Assembly (NCBI RefSeq): GCF_007197645.1 | Contig: NZ_VKGK01000013.1 | Span: 62,001-126,000, forward strand | Direction: 5' to 3' | Source: Shewanella hanedai | GTDB lineage: Bacteria > Pseudomonadota > Gammaproteobacteria > Enterobacterales > Shewanellaceae | DNA length: 64,000 nucleotides | Shown: positions 55,168-63,024 of the stretch, in pieces | Layout: each line of letters begins with the position of its first letter | Position numbering within the stretch: the stretch's first letter is position 1 | Notes under the pieces: generated by a model | Database searches by the model: none | Seen by the model: the letters and a program-made list of their open reading frames with translations, nothing else | What the model was told of the DNA's origin: nothing | Program-made: the position numbers and the translations under genes

Positions 55168-55800
55168 ATGTTCAAAGTCATAAACTGGGTAGTCATTTCT
55201 CGTTCAAATCTTCTTGCTGATCTCCTTGACACGCGTTGGCCTCAAGAATTTTTGGTTAAACTGCTTAAAATCCCCCCTGAAAAAGCTGAGATTGAAGTGG
55301 CTGCAGGTGCGTTTTCTTTGATTATAATAGATCTCGCTACTGTGGATATTCAAAAAGCTTATCAAATACAAAGGTTTGTTGAGAAAAGGTTGTCTGCTAG
55401 AGTCGTGTTTCTGCACTTTCCACGACAAATAGATGCCCGATTTCTTATTCATCCTACGGTGACCGCGGGTGTATTTTACTGCAATTCGACGCTTGAGGTT
55501 ATCGGTCATGGATTGGGTAATATTTTAAGAGGTCAAACTGTTATTCCAGCAGAATTGTTACAGAAAAAACAGGATGATCCATCTCAACTAGAGGGCAGCG
55601 AAAGCCTGACTATAAGGGAGCGTGAAGTATTGCAAGCACTGTTAAGTGGCAGCACAAATGTTGATATAGCAAATCAATTATTTGTGAGTGAAAGTACAAT
55701 TAAAACTCATCTATATCGTGCTTTTAGAAAAATAGGCGTTTCAAGTCGAGGGCAGGCAATTGCTTGGGCACAGACCCACTTACATGAAGTTCAACATTAA
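55168..55800 (+). CDS. CsgD-like LuxR-family transcriptional regulator
   Basis: This is a protein of 210 residues. The N-terminal receiver-like part (about 1-120) lacks the usual phosphorylation pattern, as in CsgD. The C-terminal LuxR helix-turn-helix (about 145-205) reads LTIREREVLQALLSGSTNVDIANQLFVSESTIKTHLYRAFRKIGVSSR. The phrase VTAGVFYCNSTLEVIGHGLGNILRGQTVIPAELL matches the linker of E. coli CsgD. It is likely a biofilm or curli-type regulator, though no csg genes are present in the window. It stands alone. Confidence 0.8.
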   Translation: MFKVINWVVISRSNLLADLLDTRWPQEFLVKLLKIPPEKAEIEVAAGAFSLIIIDLATVDIQKAYQIQRFVEKRLSARVVFLHFPRQIDARFLIHPTVTAGVFYCNSTLEVIGHGLGNILRGQTVIPAELLQKKQDDPSQLEGSESLTIREREVLQALLSGSTNVDIANQLFVSESTIKTHLYRAFRKIGVSSRGQAIAWAQTHLHEVQH

Positions 55801-56413
55801 ATACTCCTACCTTTTCTCATTGATTTGAGTTAATTATTACCTCTATTAAATATTGATTTTTAATAGAGGTAATACATCAAAATAGCACTTAATACTTTTA
55901 GTTATATGCGGAAAACCTCTTATCTATTAGACTTGTTAAGTTGAATTATTTCAGCCTTCCGCCCTTCTTTTTATATGCCTGTTGATATTATTAACGTAAC
56001 GATAACAAGTTTCCATATGACATTAATTTTAGCTTTGATGATGCGATTATTTTATAAGCATGCAGATAGCGGAGTATTGGTATTGTTAAACTAAGAAATG
56101 TATCAGTACTGGAAATTGACAAATTTTACTTATCAATAAAATACTCGGTGAATCATTCATGTTCATCCAAATAACAGAGTTTCGCATTTAACTTTTATAG
56201 GTTCTGTTCTCTTTGAAATGAGAGTTAGTTCATTTGTTGACTTTATCCTATCCTGGCACATCTACATCTTTTTCAGCTTAAATGGAATATTGAATAGTGA
56301 GCATACACATTCGTTATTTACACGCCTGAGTAGGCATGTTGATACTTTGGCTATGCATGTGTATAATCCCATTGTTGTTTTGCTCTACTTCTGTTTTACC
56401 ATTTGAGGCTAAT
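55801..56413. other. Intergenic region with long inverted repeat
   Basis: No gene is supported in these 613 bases; short open frames here do not look like proteins. The one clear structure is the 15-bp inverted repeat at 55836-55873. Confidence 0.4.
55836..55873. repeat. Perfect 15-bp inverted repeat after CsgD-like gene
   Basis: ATTACCTCTATTAAA and TTTAATAGAGGTAAT are perfect inverse copies separated by TATTGATT. It lies 36 bp after the stop. Without a T-run it is only a possible terminator; it could also bind a dimeric regulator. Confidence 0.6.
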
Positions 56414-56785
56414 ATGATTAAAATAAACGTTCAGGTTACTTGTCTTACCGCTTTCATCTTTGCAGTAAGTGTAATGATGTCGACAGGGTTGAGTGCTGCT
56501 ACTGTGGGTTGTGAGCGTGCTGGTGGGGTGAAATGTCAACGGGTGGCACCTAAGCGTATTGTGCGGAGTCCGGTTATCACTCCAATTATTATCGTGCCTA
56601 AGCATCATCATCACTACCGCGCCTTCCATTCACCAATGTTAACGGCCATGGGAATTGCAGTTGTGCTTAATGCTGCAGGTGAAGCTGTAACGGATAAAGG
56701 GCAACAAGTGATTGTATTAGGCGAAGGGAATAACGTCAGTAATGTTTATGAGAAAGATGGTGTCGTTTACTTAATTAAGACTTAG
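56414..56785 (+). CDS. Small exported protein of unknown function
   Basis: This protein of about 123 residues has a signal peptide (MIKINVQ..., cleavage after LSA near residue 29). The mature part contains two Cys (GCERAGGVKC), a basic stretch, a His cluster (KHHHHYRAFH) that could bind metal, and a C-terminal beta-rich end (VIVLGEGNNVSNVYEKDGVVYLIK). The ATG at 56414 is preferred over 56336 because GAGG lies just upstream and a proper signal peptide follows. No family was recognised. Confidence 0.65.
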   Translation: MIKINVQVTCLTAFIFAVSVMMSTGLSAATVGCERAGGVKCQRVAPKRIVRSPVITPIIIVPKHHHHYRAFHSPMLTAMGIAVVLNAAGEAVTDKGQQVIVLGEGNNVSNVYEKDGVVYLIKT

Positions 56786-56852
56786 TTATTGCGGAAGTTT
56801 ATCGAGTCTTTTTGTCAGAAAGTAAAAGACTCAATAAATAGGAAACAAAAGT

Positions 56853-57266
56853 TTAAGCTTCTTTAAGGCGCTCTTCATTGAGGAAGTTAAAGCCTTGCTT
56901 CAAGAATGAAAACTGCTCAACATCAGGAAGTGACTGAACGGCTGAAAGCATATGGTTAAATGCAGAGTCAATCATTAGCCTATCTGCAAGTTTTAGATAA
57001 TTGTAGACAACAGGCCTTAGGACTACCGTAAACTCTCCTGTTATTTCAGTATACTTTTGCTCTTTGACTGCTGTGGTGTTCTGAACCAACTCTCTCATAC
57101 ATAATGCAGCAAGCAGTGAATTCTTATCACTAAAAGATTGGTATTGAGCGGCCCTTGAATAGCCTGCTTTCTTGTGTACATCAGACATATTCAAAGCAAT
57201 CATGCCGTGTTCTTTTATCAAATCAGTGGCGGCGTTTAATAATGCAGTTTCTTTACCCGTCAGCAT
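56853..57266 (-). CDS. Short TetR-family regulator
   Basis: This is a protein of 137 residues. The N-terminal 50 residues form a TetR-type helix-turn-helix (ALLNAATDLIKEHGMIALNMSDVHKKAGYSRAAQYQSFSDKNSLLAAL). The ligand-binding part is only about 85 residues, shorter than in usual TetR proteins (about 190), and could be truncated or a divergent form. It is monocistronic and divergent from hinT. Confidence 0.7.
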   Translation of the reverse strand: MLTGKETALLNAATDLIKEHGMIALNMSDVHKKAGYSRAAQYQSFSDKNSLLAALCMRELVQNTTAVKEQKYTEITGEFTVVLRPVVYNYLKLADRLMIDSAFNHMLSAVQSLPDVEQFSFLKQGFNFLNEERLKEA

Positions 57267-57599
57267 ATCTCTATCTCAAGTAATCAAAGGATCTAATATT
57301 CTATATTCTTAGATTCTCTTGTCAATGTTAATGTGTATACAATTGTGTAATTATTGATGTTGTTCGCTGATTTGGCACTTTTTGTTTAAGTTTTTGGATT
57401 GTTTGTGAAATCTATGTTTTTATTTTGTTTCGGTGGAGTTGTTTGGGGATGAGCTGTTTATGGGGGAATGGTATAGGACGATTATAATAATCGGCTTGGT
57501 GATCTTTTTAAATTCTTTACTAACAAGTGTGGGTGAATGCTCCCAATAATGGCAATTACAGGTATACTCCTAAGATTCCATATCGAAGAGGACAGGCAA
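57267..57599. other. TetR-hinT divergent region
   Basis: This 333-bp region probably contains promoters for the TetR gene and hinT. An open frame in line with hinT begins at 57537, but its first 21 codons do not resemble HinT. No clear operator was seen. Confidence 0.4.
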
Positions 57600-57959
57600 G
57601 TGGCCGAAGAAACCATTTTTAGCAAGATTATACGTCGCGAGATCCCTGCTGATATCTTATTTCAAGATGAATTAGTGACAGCATTTCGTGATATTAGTGC
57701 TCAGGCGCCAAGCCATATTTTGATTGTTCCAAATCATCTTATTCCCACGGTGAATGATATTAAAGCTTCGGATGAGAAAGCCCTAGGTCGTATGATGACT
57801 GTTGCTGCGAAATTAGCACAAGAGGAAGGGATTGCTGAAGATGGATATCGTTTAATCATGAACTGCAATAAACATGGCGGGCAGGAGGTTTACCACATTC
57901 ATATGCATTTAGTGGGTGGCAGGCCATTAGGTCGCATGATAGCAGCCGAAAAGAGATAG
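57600..57959 (+). CDS. hinT: Purine nucleoside phosphoramidase HinT
   Basis: This HIT-family hydrolase acts on adenosine phosphoramidates and acyl- or aminoacyl-AMP. It has 119 residues and is nearly identical in pattern to E. coli HinT ([32 protein letters not shown], the HIT motif HIHMHLVGG). The GTG at 57600 is chosen because it gives the standard N-terminus, and AGAGGACAGG precedes it. As in E. coli, ycfL and a ThiK-like gene lie downstream, here with other genes inserted. Confidence 0.96.
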   Translation: MAEETIFSKIIRREIPADILFQDELVTAFRDISAQAPSHILIVPNHLIPTVNDIKASDEKALGRMMTVAAKLAQEEGIAEDGYRLIMNCNKHGGQEVYHIHMHLVGGRPLGRMIAAEKR

Positions 57960-57972
57960 TGAGCATGGCGAT

Positions 57973-58977
57973 ATGAAGGTGAGTCCCGAATTTTTCCCAT
58001 TAACAGAGATCGCCACACGTTTTGTCGATCAGCTTGCTCAGTGTCGTCGTTTAAACTTGAGGGTTCATGAAGCCAGTGAGCATCATGTTTTGATTGAACT
58101 GCCTTATGCCCATGAGTTAATTGGTTATCCAGATACTGGTGTGATACATGGTGGGGTGATAACCACCTTAATGGATACTGCGAGTGGCAGTGCTGTTGTC
58201 TGTTCTATTTTTGAAAAATATCAGGCATTAGAAATCTCGCCAACATTGGATCTTCGTGTTGATTACATGAAGCCAGCAGATCCGAATAAGCCAGTGTATG
58301 GTTTTGCCGAATGCTACAGAATATCGTCGAGTATCGCGTTTACACGCGGTATCGCTTACCAAGATTCTATTGACGATCCTATTGCTCATGCTGTTGGCTC
58401 TTTTATGCGAATAAGCCCAGAAATGATTGGCGATGAATTTCCGCAAATTTTACTGGGAAAAGGTCCTGCAACTCACTTTGCTGCTCCTGATAAAGAAAAG
58501 GTTGAAAATAGTGTTCCAGAACCCATTATATCAACGTCATCTCAAATCGATGTCAAAGAGATTGTAAAGCAAGCAACAGAGCTGAATGACTTTAGTCATC
58601 TACTCGCGCAGGTTCCCTATACCAATTTTATAGGGATGGCCGTTGAACGTTTTGGCGATGAGTTGGTCTTTAAGTTGCCGGCGAAAAATGACAACATAGG
58701 CAATCCAATACTGCCCGCCATTCATGGTGGTGTGATTGCGGGGTTTATGGAGATGTCAGCGATTGTGCAGCTTATGGTATTTATGCACACCACCAAAGTG
58801 CCTAAGGTGGTCGATTTTTCCATTGATTATTTAAGAGCGGGTTACCATAAGGACTCGTTCGCTGAGTGTAAGATCACTCGCCAAGGTCGTCGCGTTGCGA
58901 ACGTAAGTATTAACTGTTGGCAAACGAACCGGAAAAAGCTGATAGCAACGGCGAGAGCGCATTTTTTAATCGATTAA
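57973..58977 (+). CDS. Double-hotdog PaaI-type thioesterase
   Basis: This protein of 334 residues contains two hotdog-fold thioesterase domains in tandem: about 30-150 (VIHGGVITTLMDTASGSAV, LDLRVDYMKPA) and about 200-334 (IHGGVIAGFMEMSAIVQL, FSIDYLRAGY). HGG followed by an acidic or polar residue in the next helix is the active-site pattern of PaaI-like acyl-CoA thioesterases. The substrate is not known. It lies 13 bp after hinT. Confidence 0.85.
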   Translation: MKVSPEFFPLTEIATRFVDQLAQCRRLNLRVHEASEHHVLIELPYAHELIGYPDTGVIHGGVITTLMDTASGSAVVCSIFEKYQALEISPTLDLRVDYMKPADPNKPVYGFAECYRISSSIAFTRGIAYQDSIDDPIAHAVGSFMRISPEMIGDEFPQILLGKGPATHFAAPDKEKVENSVPEPIISTSSQIDVKEIVKQATELNDFSHLLAQVPYTNFIGMAVERFGDELVFKLPAKNDNIGNPILPAIHGGVIAGFMEMSAIVQLMVFMHTTKVPKVVDFSIDYLRAGYHKDSFAECKITRQGRRVANVSINCWQTNRKKLIATARAHFLID

Positions 58978-59036
58978 TTTATGCTGTAACTCTGTTAGGT
59001 CGGCATGGAAACGTTACTTTTAAGGAAGATAAGCCA

Positions 59037-59426
59037 ATGAAAAAATTTATTTTAGCATCCATTCTAGCCTTGTTTGTCAGCGGGTGTGCGCCACACACTG
59101 CGGGCGTAATGGCCAGCTCTACTGGAGAAGTGAGATTCGATAATCGCTCATTTGGCAGTGAGGTTAGCGTAGAGCAGCTTAAGTCACGTCAACAGGGCGG
59201 ATTTTTACAGGGTTCAGGTTTGATCATCAGCAAGGTTGCAACCGATCTTCATCTGCAATATAAGTTCACTTGGTATGATATTAATGGCTACGTCATCGAT
59301 AACGGCGGCGTTGCTTGGGAACCACTGAAACTTTTTGGTAAACAGCAGATTCAAGTCTCAGGCCTCTCTCCAAATGCGAGTGCCGTCAGGTATGACTTGT
59401 ATGTGAGGAAGGCATTTTCCAACTAG
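59037..59426 (+). CDS. ycfL: YcfL-family lipoprotein
   Basis: This is a lipoprotein of 129 residues with signal and lipobox FVSGC (C18). The C-terminal region (LHLQYKFTWYDINGYVID and SAVRYDLYV) matches the YcfL fold, whose E. coli gene also lies after hinT. Function is unknown. The frame is open from inside the thioesterase gene; the ATG at 59037 follows AAGGAAG and starts the lipoprotein signal. Confidence 0.85.
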   Translation: MKKFILASILALFVSGCAPHTAGVMASSTGEVRFDNRSFGSEVSVEQLKSRQQGGFLQGSGLIISKVATDLHLQYKFTWYDINGYVIDNGGVAWEPLKLFGKQQIQVSGLSPNASAVRYDLYVRKAFSN

Positions 59427-59452
59427 TTATATTAGCCTGAAACTTAAGCTTG

Positions 59453-59486
59453 AAAAAAACGCTAACGATAAGTTGGCGTTTTTTTT
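59453..59486 (+). terminator. Intrinsic terminator after ycfL
   Basis: AAAAAAACGCTAAC, GATAA loop, GTTGGCG and eight T residues form a hairpin with one G-T pair. It separates the hinT operon from the thiamine cluster. Confidence 0.9.
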
Positions 59487-59506
59487 GACTCGATGATGAC
59501 AGAAGT

Positions 59507-59537
59507 TTGTTATGAATTGGTATTAATCATGTATAAT
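59507..59537 (+). promoter_or_regulatory. Promoter of the riboswitch transcript
   Basis: A perfect -10 TATAAT at 59532-59537 lies 19 bp after TTGTTA (59507-59512). The predicted transcript start is immediately before the TPP riboswitch. Confidence 0.65.
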
Positions 59538-59544
59538 CCCCTGC

Positions 59545-59640
59545 GCCAAGGGGTGATACTGCATAGGATGTAGTATCTGAGATGTCATTTGACGAACCCT
59601 TAGAACCTGATCCGGCTTATACCGGCGTAGGAATGGGCCT
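59545..59640 (+). promoter_or_regulatory. TPP (thiamine pyrophosphate) riboswitch
   Basis: The conserved THI-box elements appear in order: AAGGGGTG, then CTGAGAT, ACCCTTAGAACCTGATC and CCGGCGTAGGAATG. The variable arm GATACTGCATAGGATGTAGTATC forms a stem within. The aptamer ends about 87 bp before the TonB receptor start, which leaves room for an expression platform. It should switch off the cluster when TPP is plentiful. Confidence 0.97.
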
Positions 59641-59726
59641 AATTTGATTATGTGTACCTGATCAAACTCAATATCCTTTCTCGCTTTTTCAATTGCCGGA
59701 TCTCAAAATAATAATTTGGGGTCCTG

Positions 59727-61883
59727 ATGTCTGTTTCAAAACTGTCTATTTTAAAAAAAGTTTCACCTGTTGCGCTTGCTGTATCAACTGCATTGAGCAG
59801 TTGTTATGCGTTTGCTGCTGACTCATCACTCGATGGTGTAAATGATGAGATGGAAGTGATTGTTGTTACTTCTGATTTTCGTGGAATGGCTCTGGAAAAG
59901 ATGCCTTCAAGTGTCACCATTATTGATCAGCAACAAATTGAAGATGAAGGTGCGCAGCACTTCGGAGATATTCTAAACTCCATTGCCAACTTCAATTGGT
60001 CTGGTGGAAGCTCAAGACCTAAGTATTTCCAAATCCGTGGTGTGGGCGAACAGGAGGAATATCAAGGCGCCCCTAATTCATCTGTTGGTTACATTATCGA
60101 TGACATCGACATGTCAGGTTTAGGCATGGTATCTAGCATGTATGATCTGCAGCAAGTGGAAGTACTCCGTGGACCACAAGGCACTCGGTATGGTGCTAAT
60201 GCACTTGCCGGCCTTATCTATCTTAAGAGTAACGACCCAACTGATGTGTTTGAGCATGGTGCTGAAGTATCTGTCGGCGATGATGCCCTGACGACTTTTA
60301 GTGGTTTTAGTTCAGGACCGTTAACGGATTCTGGAAAACTGCTTTACCGTGTTTCATTACAGCAACACAACCAAAATGGCTATCAGGACAACCTTTATCT
60401 TGGACGTGACGATACTAATGCTCGTGATGAGTTTACGGGACGAGCCAAATTACGCTGGTATGTTACTGACGACTTAGAAGTCGACTTAACCTTTCTACAT
60501 GCCAACTATGACAATGGTTATGATGCTTGGACACTGGATAATAACGGTTCAAATACCTTAACCGATGACCCAGGTGTTGATCAGCAGCGCACCTCTGGCA
60601 GTTCTCTCAAATTCACCTATACGGGAGCTGACAAGTTTGAGTTAGTTTCTCTTAGCTCCTATGCAAATTCAAAGACTCACCATAATTATGATGGTGATTG
60701 GGCTAACCCTGATTATTGGGGAGGGCTAGATTGTGGAGGAGAGCCATGTGAATATGAATACAATTGGGATAAAGAAGGTGAGCGTAAAACAATCAGTCAG
60801 GAGTTTAGATTTAGTTCCACTGATGCGGGACGTATCTTCAACGGCAGTACGGATTGGCTGTTAGGGCTTTATGGTATGCAGCTTGACGAAGATAATGAGA
60901 CGCAAGATTCCTATAGTCAATTGTCTGCTGAGTATAGTGCGGATAATTATGCGGCATTTGGACAACTAGATTCTGATTTGGGTAACAATTATTCGCTGTC
61001 TTTTGGTCTGAGAGTTGAGCGTCGTAGTAGCGATTATAAAGACTCAGACGGTGACAAATTTGAGCCAAATGAAACCATGTGGGGTGGACATATTGCATTG
61101 AGTAAAATGTTGAGCCATGACCATGATGCCTATATTCGGGTGGCAAAAGGTTATAAAGCCGGTGGTTTCAATATGTCTTTGTCAGAAGAGCTAGCCGACA
61201 AGAAAGAGTATGATACTGAGACCTTGTATAACTACGAAATTGGTTTGAAGTCTCTTTGGCTCGATGGTGATGCTAATACGAACTTTTCTTTGTTTTATAT
61301 GGATAGACGCGATCAACAGGTTGCAGCTTCACAACAATCTACAGTGCCTGGTCAAGAGGGGAATTTCATCCTTTTCACTGAAAATGCAGGTAGTTCACAT
61401 AACTATGGTGCTGAACTTGATGGCAATTGGTATGCGACTGACAATCTAAAGTTATATGCCAGTTTTGGTTGGTTAGAAACTGCTTATGGTGATTATGCAT
61501 ATCAAGATAAGTATGGCGGTACAGTCGATTTAAGTGGCCGTGAGCTGGCGCACTCTCCTAAGTTTACTTACAGTGCCGGTGCGACATACCGTACAGATTC
61601 AGGCTGGTTTGCAAACTTAACAGGCAGTGGGAAGAGTGACTTTTACTATTCAGACAGCAATGAGTCTACATCGGAAGCTTACACCATCTTCAATGCCAGA
61701 GTCGGTTATGAAACTGAGGTTTGGTCAGCGTATTTATGGGGGCGTAACTTATTCGATGAGCAATATGGCACCCGTGGATTCTATTTTGGTAATGAGCCAG
61801 ATCAAGATTGGGCAGATAAACAATATATCCGCTATGGCGATCCTCGTCAGTTAGGCATGACGTTTAGTCTTAAGTTTATCTAG
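59727..61883 (+). CDS. TonB-dependent receptor, probably for thiamine
   Basis: This is an outer-membrane receptor of 718 residues. The signal peptide ends near AFA (31). A TonB-box-like stretch MEVIVVTS, the plug domain (MPSSVTIIDQQQIEDEG, VLRGPQGTRYGANALAGLI) and a 22-strand-type barrel with the C-terminal pattern GDPRQLGMTFSLKFI follow. The TPP riboswitch upstream and a thiamine-binding protein and PnuT-like transporter downstream point to thiamine or a precursor as the ligand. Confidence 0.88.
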   Translation: MSVSKLSILKKVSPVALAVSTALSSCYAFAADSSLDGVNDEMEVIVVTSDFRGMALEKMPSSVTIIDQQQIEDEGAQHFGDILNSIANFNWSGGSSRPKYFQIRGVGEQEEYQGAPNSSVGYIIDDIDMSGLGMVSSMYDLQQVEVLRGPQGTRYGANALAGLIYLKSNDPTDVFEHGAEVSVGDDALTTFSGFSSGPLTDSGKLLYRVSLQQHNQNGYQDNLYLGRDDTNARDEFTGRAKLRWYVTDDLEVDLTFLHANYDNGYDAWTLDNNGSNTLTDDPGVDQQRTSGSSLKFTYTGADKFELVSLSSYANSKTHHNYDGDWANPDYWGGLDCGGEPCEYEYNWDKEGERKTISQEFRFSSTDAGRIFNGSTDWLLGLYGMQLDEDNETQDSYSQLSAEYSADNYAAFGQLDSDLGNNYSLSFGLRVERRSSDYKDSDGDKFEPNETMWGGHIALSKMLSHDHDAYIRVAKGYKAGGFNMSLSEELADKKEYDTETLYNYEIGLKSLWLDGDANTNFSLFYMDRRDQQVAASQQSTVPGQEGNFILFTENAGSSHNYGAELDGNWYATDNLKLYASFGWLETAYGDYAYQDKYGGTVDLSGRELAHSPKFTYSAGATYRTDSGWFANLTGSGKSDFYYSDSNESTSEAYTIFNARVGYETEVWSAYLWGRNLFDEQYGTRGFYFGNEPDQDWADKQYIRYGDPRQLGMTFSLKFI

Positions 61884-61944
61884 ATAAGATCAATCTATTG
61901 TTAAATTGGATTTGATACACGTGAATTTTCACTCATTTATTATT

Positions 61945-61962
61945 GGCCGCTTCGTGGCGGCC
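61945..61962. other. GC-rich hairpin before the thiamine-binding gene
   Basis: GGCCGC, TTCGTG loop and GCGGCC make a perfect 6-bp GC stem, 12 bp before the ATG of the next gene. It is close to the ribosome site TGAGG and may modulate translation or mRNA stability. Confidence 0.5.
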
Positions 61963-61974
61963 TGAGGTCATAAA

Positions 61975-62235
61975 ATGAAATTAACAGCCGAAATTAGTTG
62001 CTACCCACTGCAAGATAACTATCTAGATCCGATCCGTTGGTTTATAGGGCGAGTGGACAGTTATGAGAACATAGAGCGAAAAACGAATGCCATGGCGACA
62101 CAGGTCTGTGGCGAGTATCGCGAAGTGATGGATATGTTAGCAACAGAGATGGAAGCCGCCCACGAGAAATGGGGCAAAGCCGTTTTTGTGTGTAAATTCA
62201 TCGGTGGTGAGCTGAACCTTTCACATACTGAATAG
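61975..62235 (+). CDS. Thiamine-binding protein (YkoF/MTH1187-like)
   Basis: This is a small protein of 86 residues of the thiamine-binding/DUF77 type. KLTAEISCYPLQDNYLDPIRWFIGRVDSYENIERKTNAMATQVCGEY and the C-terminal KAVFVCKFIGGELN fit the ferredoxin-like fold that binds thiamine or HMP. It has no signal peptide. Position under the TPP riboswitch supports the call. Confidence 0.82.
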   Translation: MKLTAEISCYPLQDNYLDPIRWFIGRVDSYENIERKTNAMATQVCGEYREVMDMLATEMEAAHEKWGKAVFVCKFIGGELNLSHTE

Positions 62236-62341
62236 TGTGATAAAAGATCAATCTTCATTCTATGAAGGCTAGATAATACAAGGCTCATATCTGGGAATAC
62301 AGTGTGAGCCTTTAAACGTATATCAATCGAGTGAGACATTC

Positions 62342-62980
62342 ATGACAGACTTTTGGTCAGAATTATTAAATACTTTTACCAGAGCTTTGTCGGAAGCAAA
62401 TGCATTAACTGCCTGGGAAGGGATTGCAGTGATCCTTGCTGCTGCCTATTTATTGCTGGCGATGAAAGGTAGTATTTGGTGTTGGTTTGCGGCTTTTGCA
62501 AGTACGGCTATCTACACGGCACTTTTTTGGAAGGTGTCATTATTAATGGAGTCAGTACTTAATATTTACTATATGGCGATGGCGGTATACGGTTTTCAGC
62601 AGTGGTCTAAAGGCCAGCGTGAACATAATGGGGGCGTTATTTCATGGGGTGTCAGTCGTCATGTTCAGCTCATCGTCGGTACTGGTATTGTTTCTTTACT
62701 GGTTGGCTACGTTATGGCTAATCACACTCATGCCTCTTACCCATATTTGGATGCCGCGACGACCTGTTATGCTGTGATGACGACCTATTTAGTCGCGAAA
62801 AAAGTGCTTGAGAATTGGCTTTACTGGGTCGTTATCGATTTGGCTTCGATATACCTCTATGTACAGAAAGGGCTAATGTTAACCTCGTTACTTTTTATCC
62901 TCTATGTCGGAATGGCTATTTGGGGCTATTTCCTGTGGCGCTCAAGTATGCGAAATGAAACCTTGTCTACGGTGAGTTGA
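62342..62980 (+). CDS. pnuT: PnuC/PnuT-family vitamin transporter
   Basis: This is an inner-membrane protein of 212 residues with seven hydrophobic helices. NIYYMAMAVYGFQQW, TCYAVMTTYLVAKKVLENWLYWVVIDLASIYLYVQKGL are typical of the NmrT/PnuC transporter family. Members beside thiamine riboswitches are named PnuT and carry thiamine by facilitated diffusion with trapping by phosphorylation. The kinase gene that could do this follows 44 bp later. Confidence 0.88.
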   Translation: MTDFWSELLNTFTRALSEANALTAWEGIAVILAAAYLLLAMKGSIWCWFAAFASTAIYTALFWKVSLLMESVLNIYYMAMAVYGFQQWSKGQREHNGGVISWGVSRHVQLIVGTGIVSLLVGYVMANHTHASYPYLDAATTCYAVMTTYLVAKKVLENWLYWVVIDLASIYLYVQKGLMLTSLLFILYVGMAIWGYFLWRSSMRNETLSTVS

Positions 62981-63024
62981 TCATGTGTACAGTTAAAACG
63001 ACTGGTGTTTGAGTTGATGAATTT

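Noticed and set aside
56218..56406. 62-codon hydrophobic open frame before the exported protein
   Set aside because: No ribosome site, no plausible domain, and it lies in a very AT-rich region where such frames are expected by chance.
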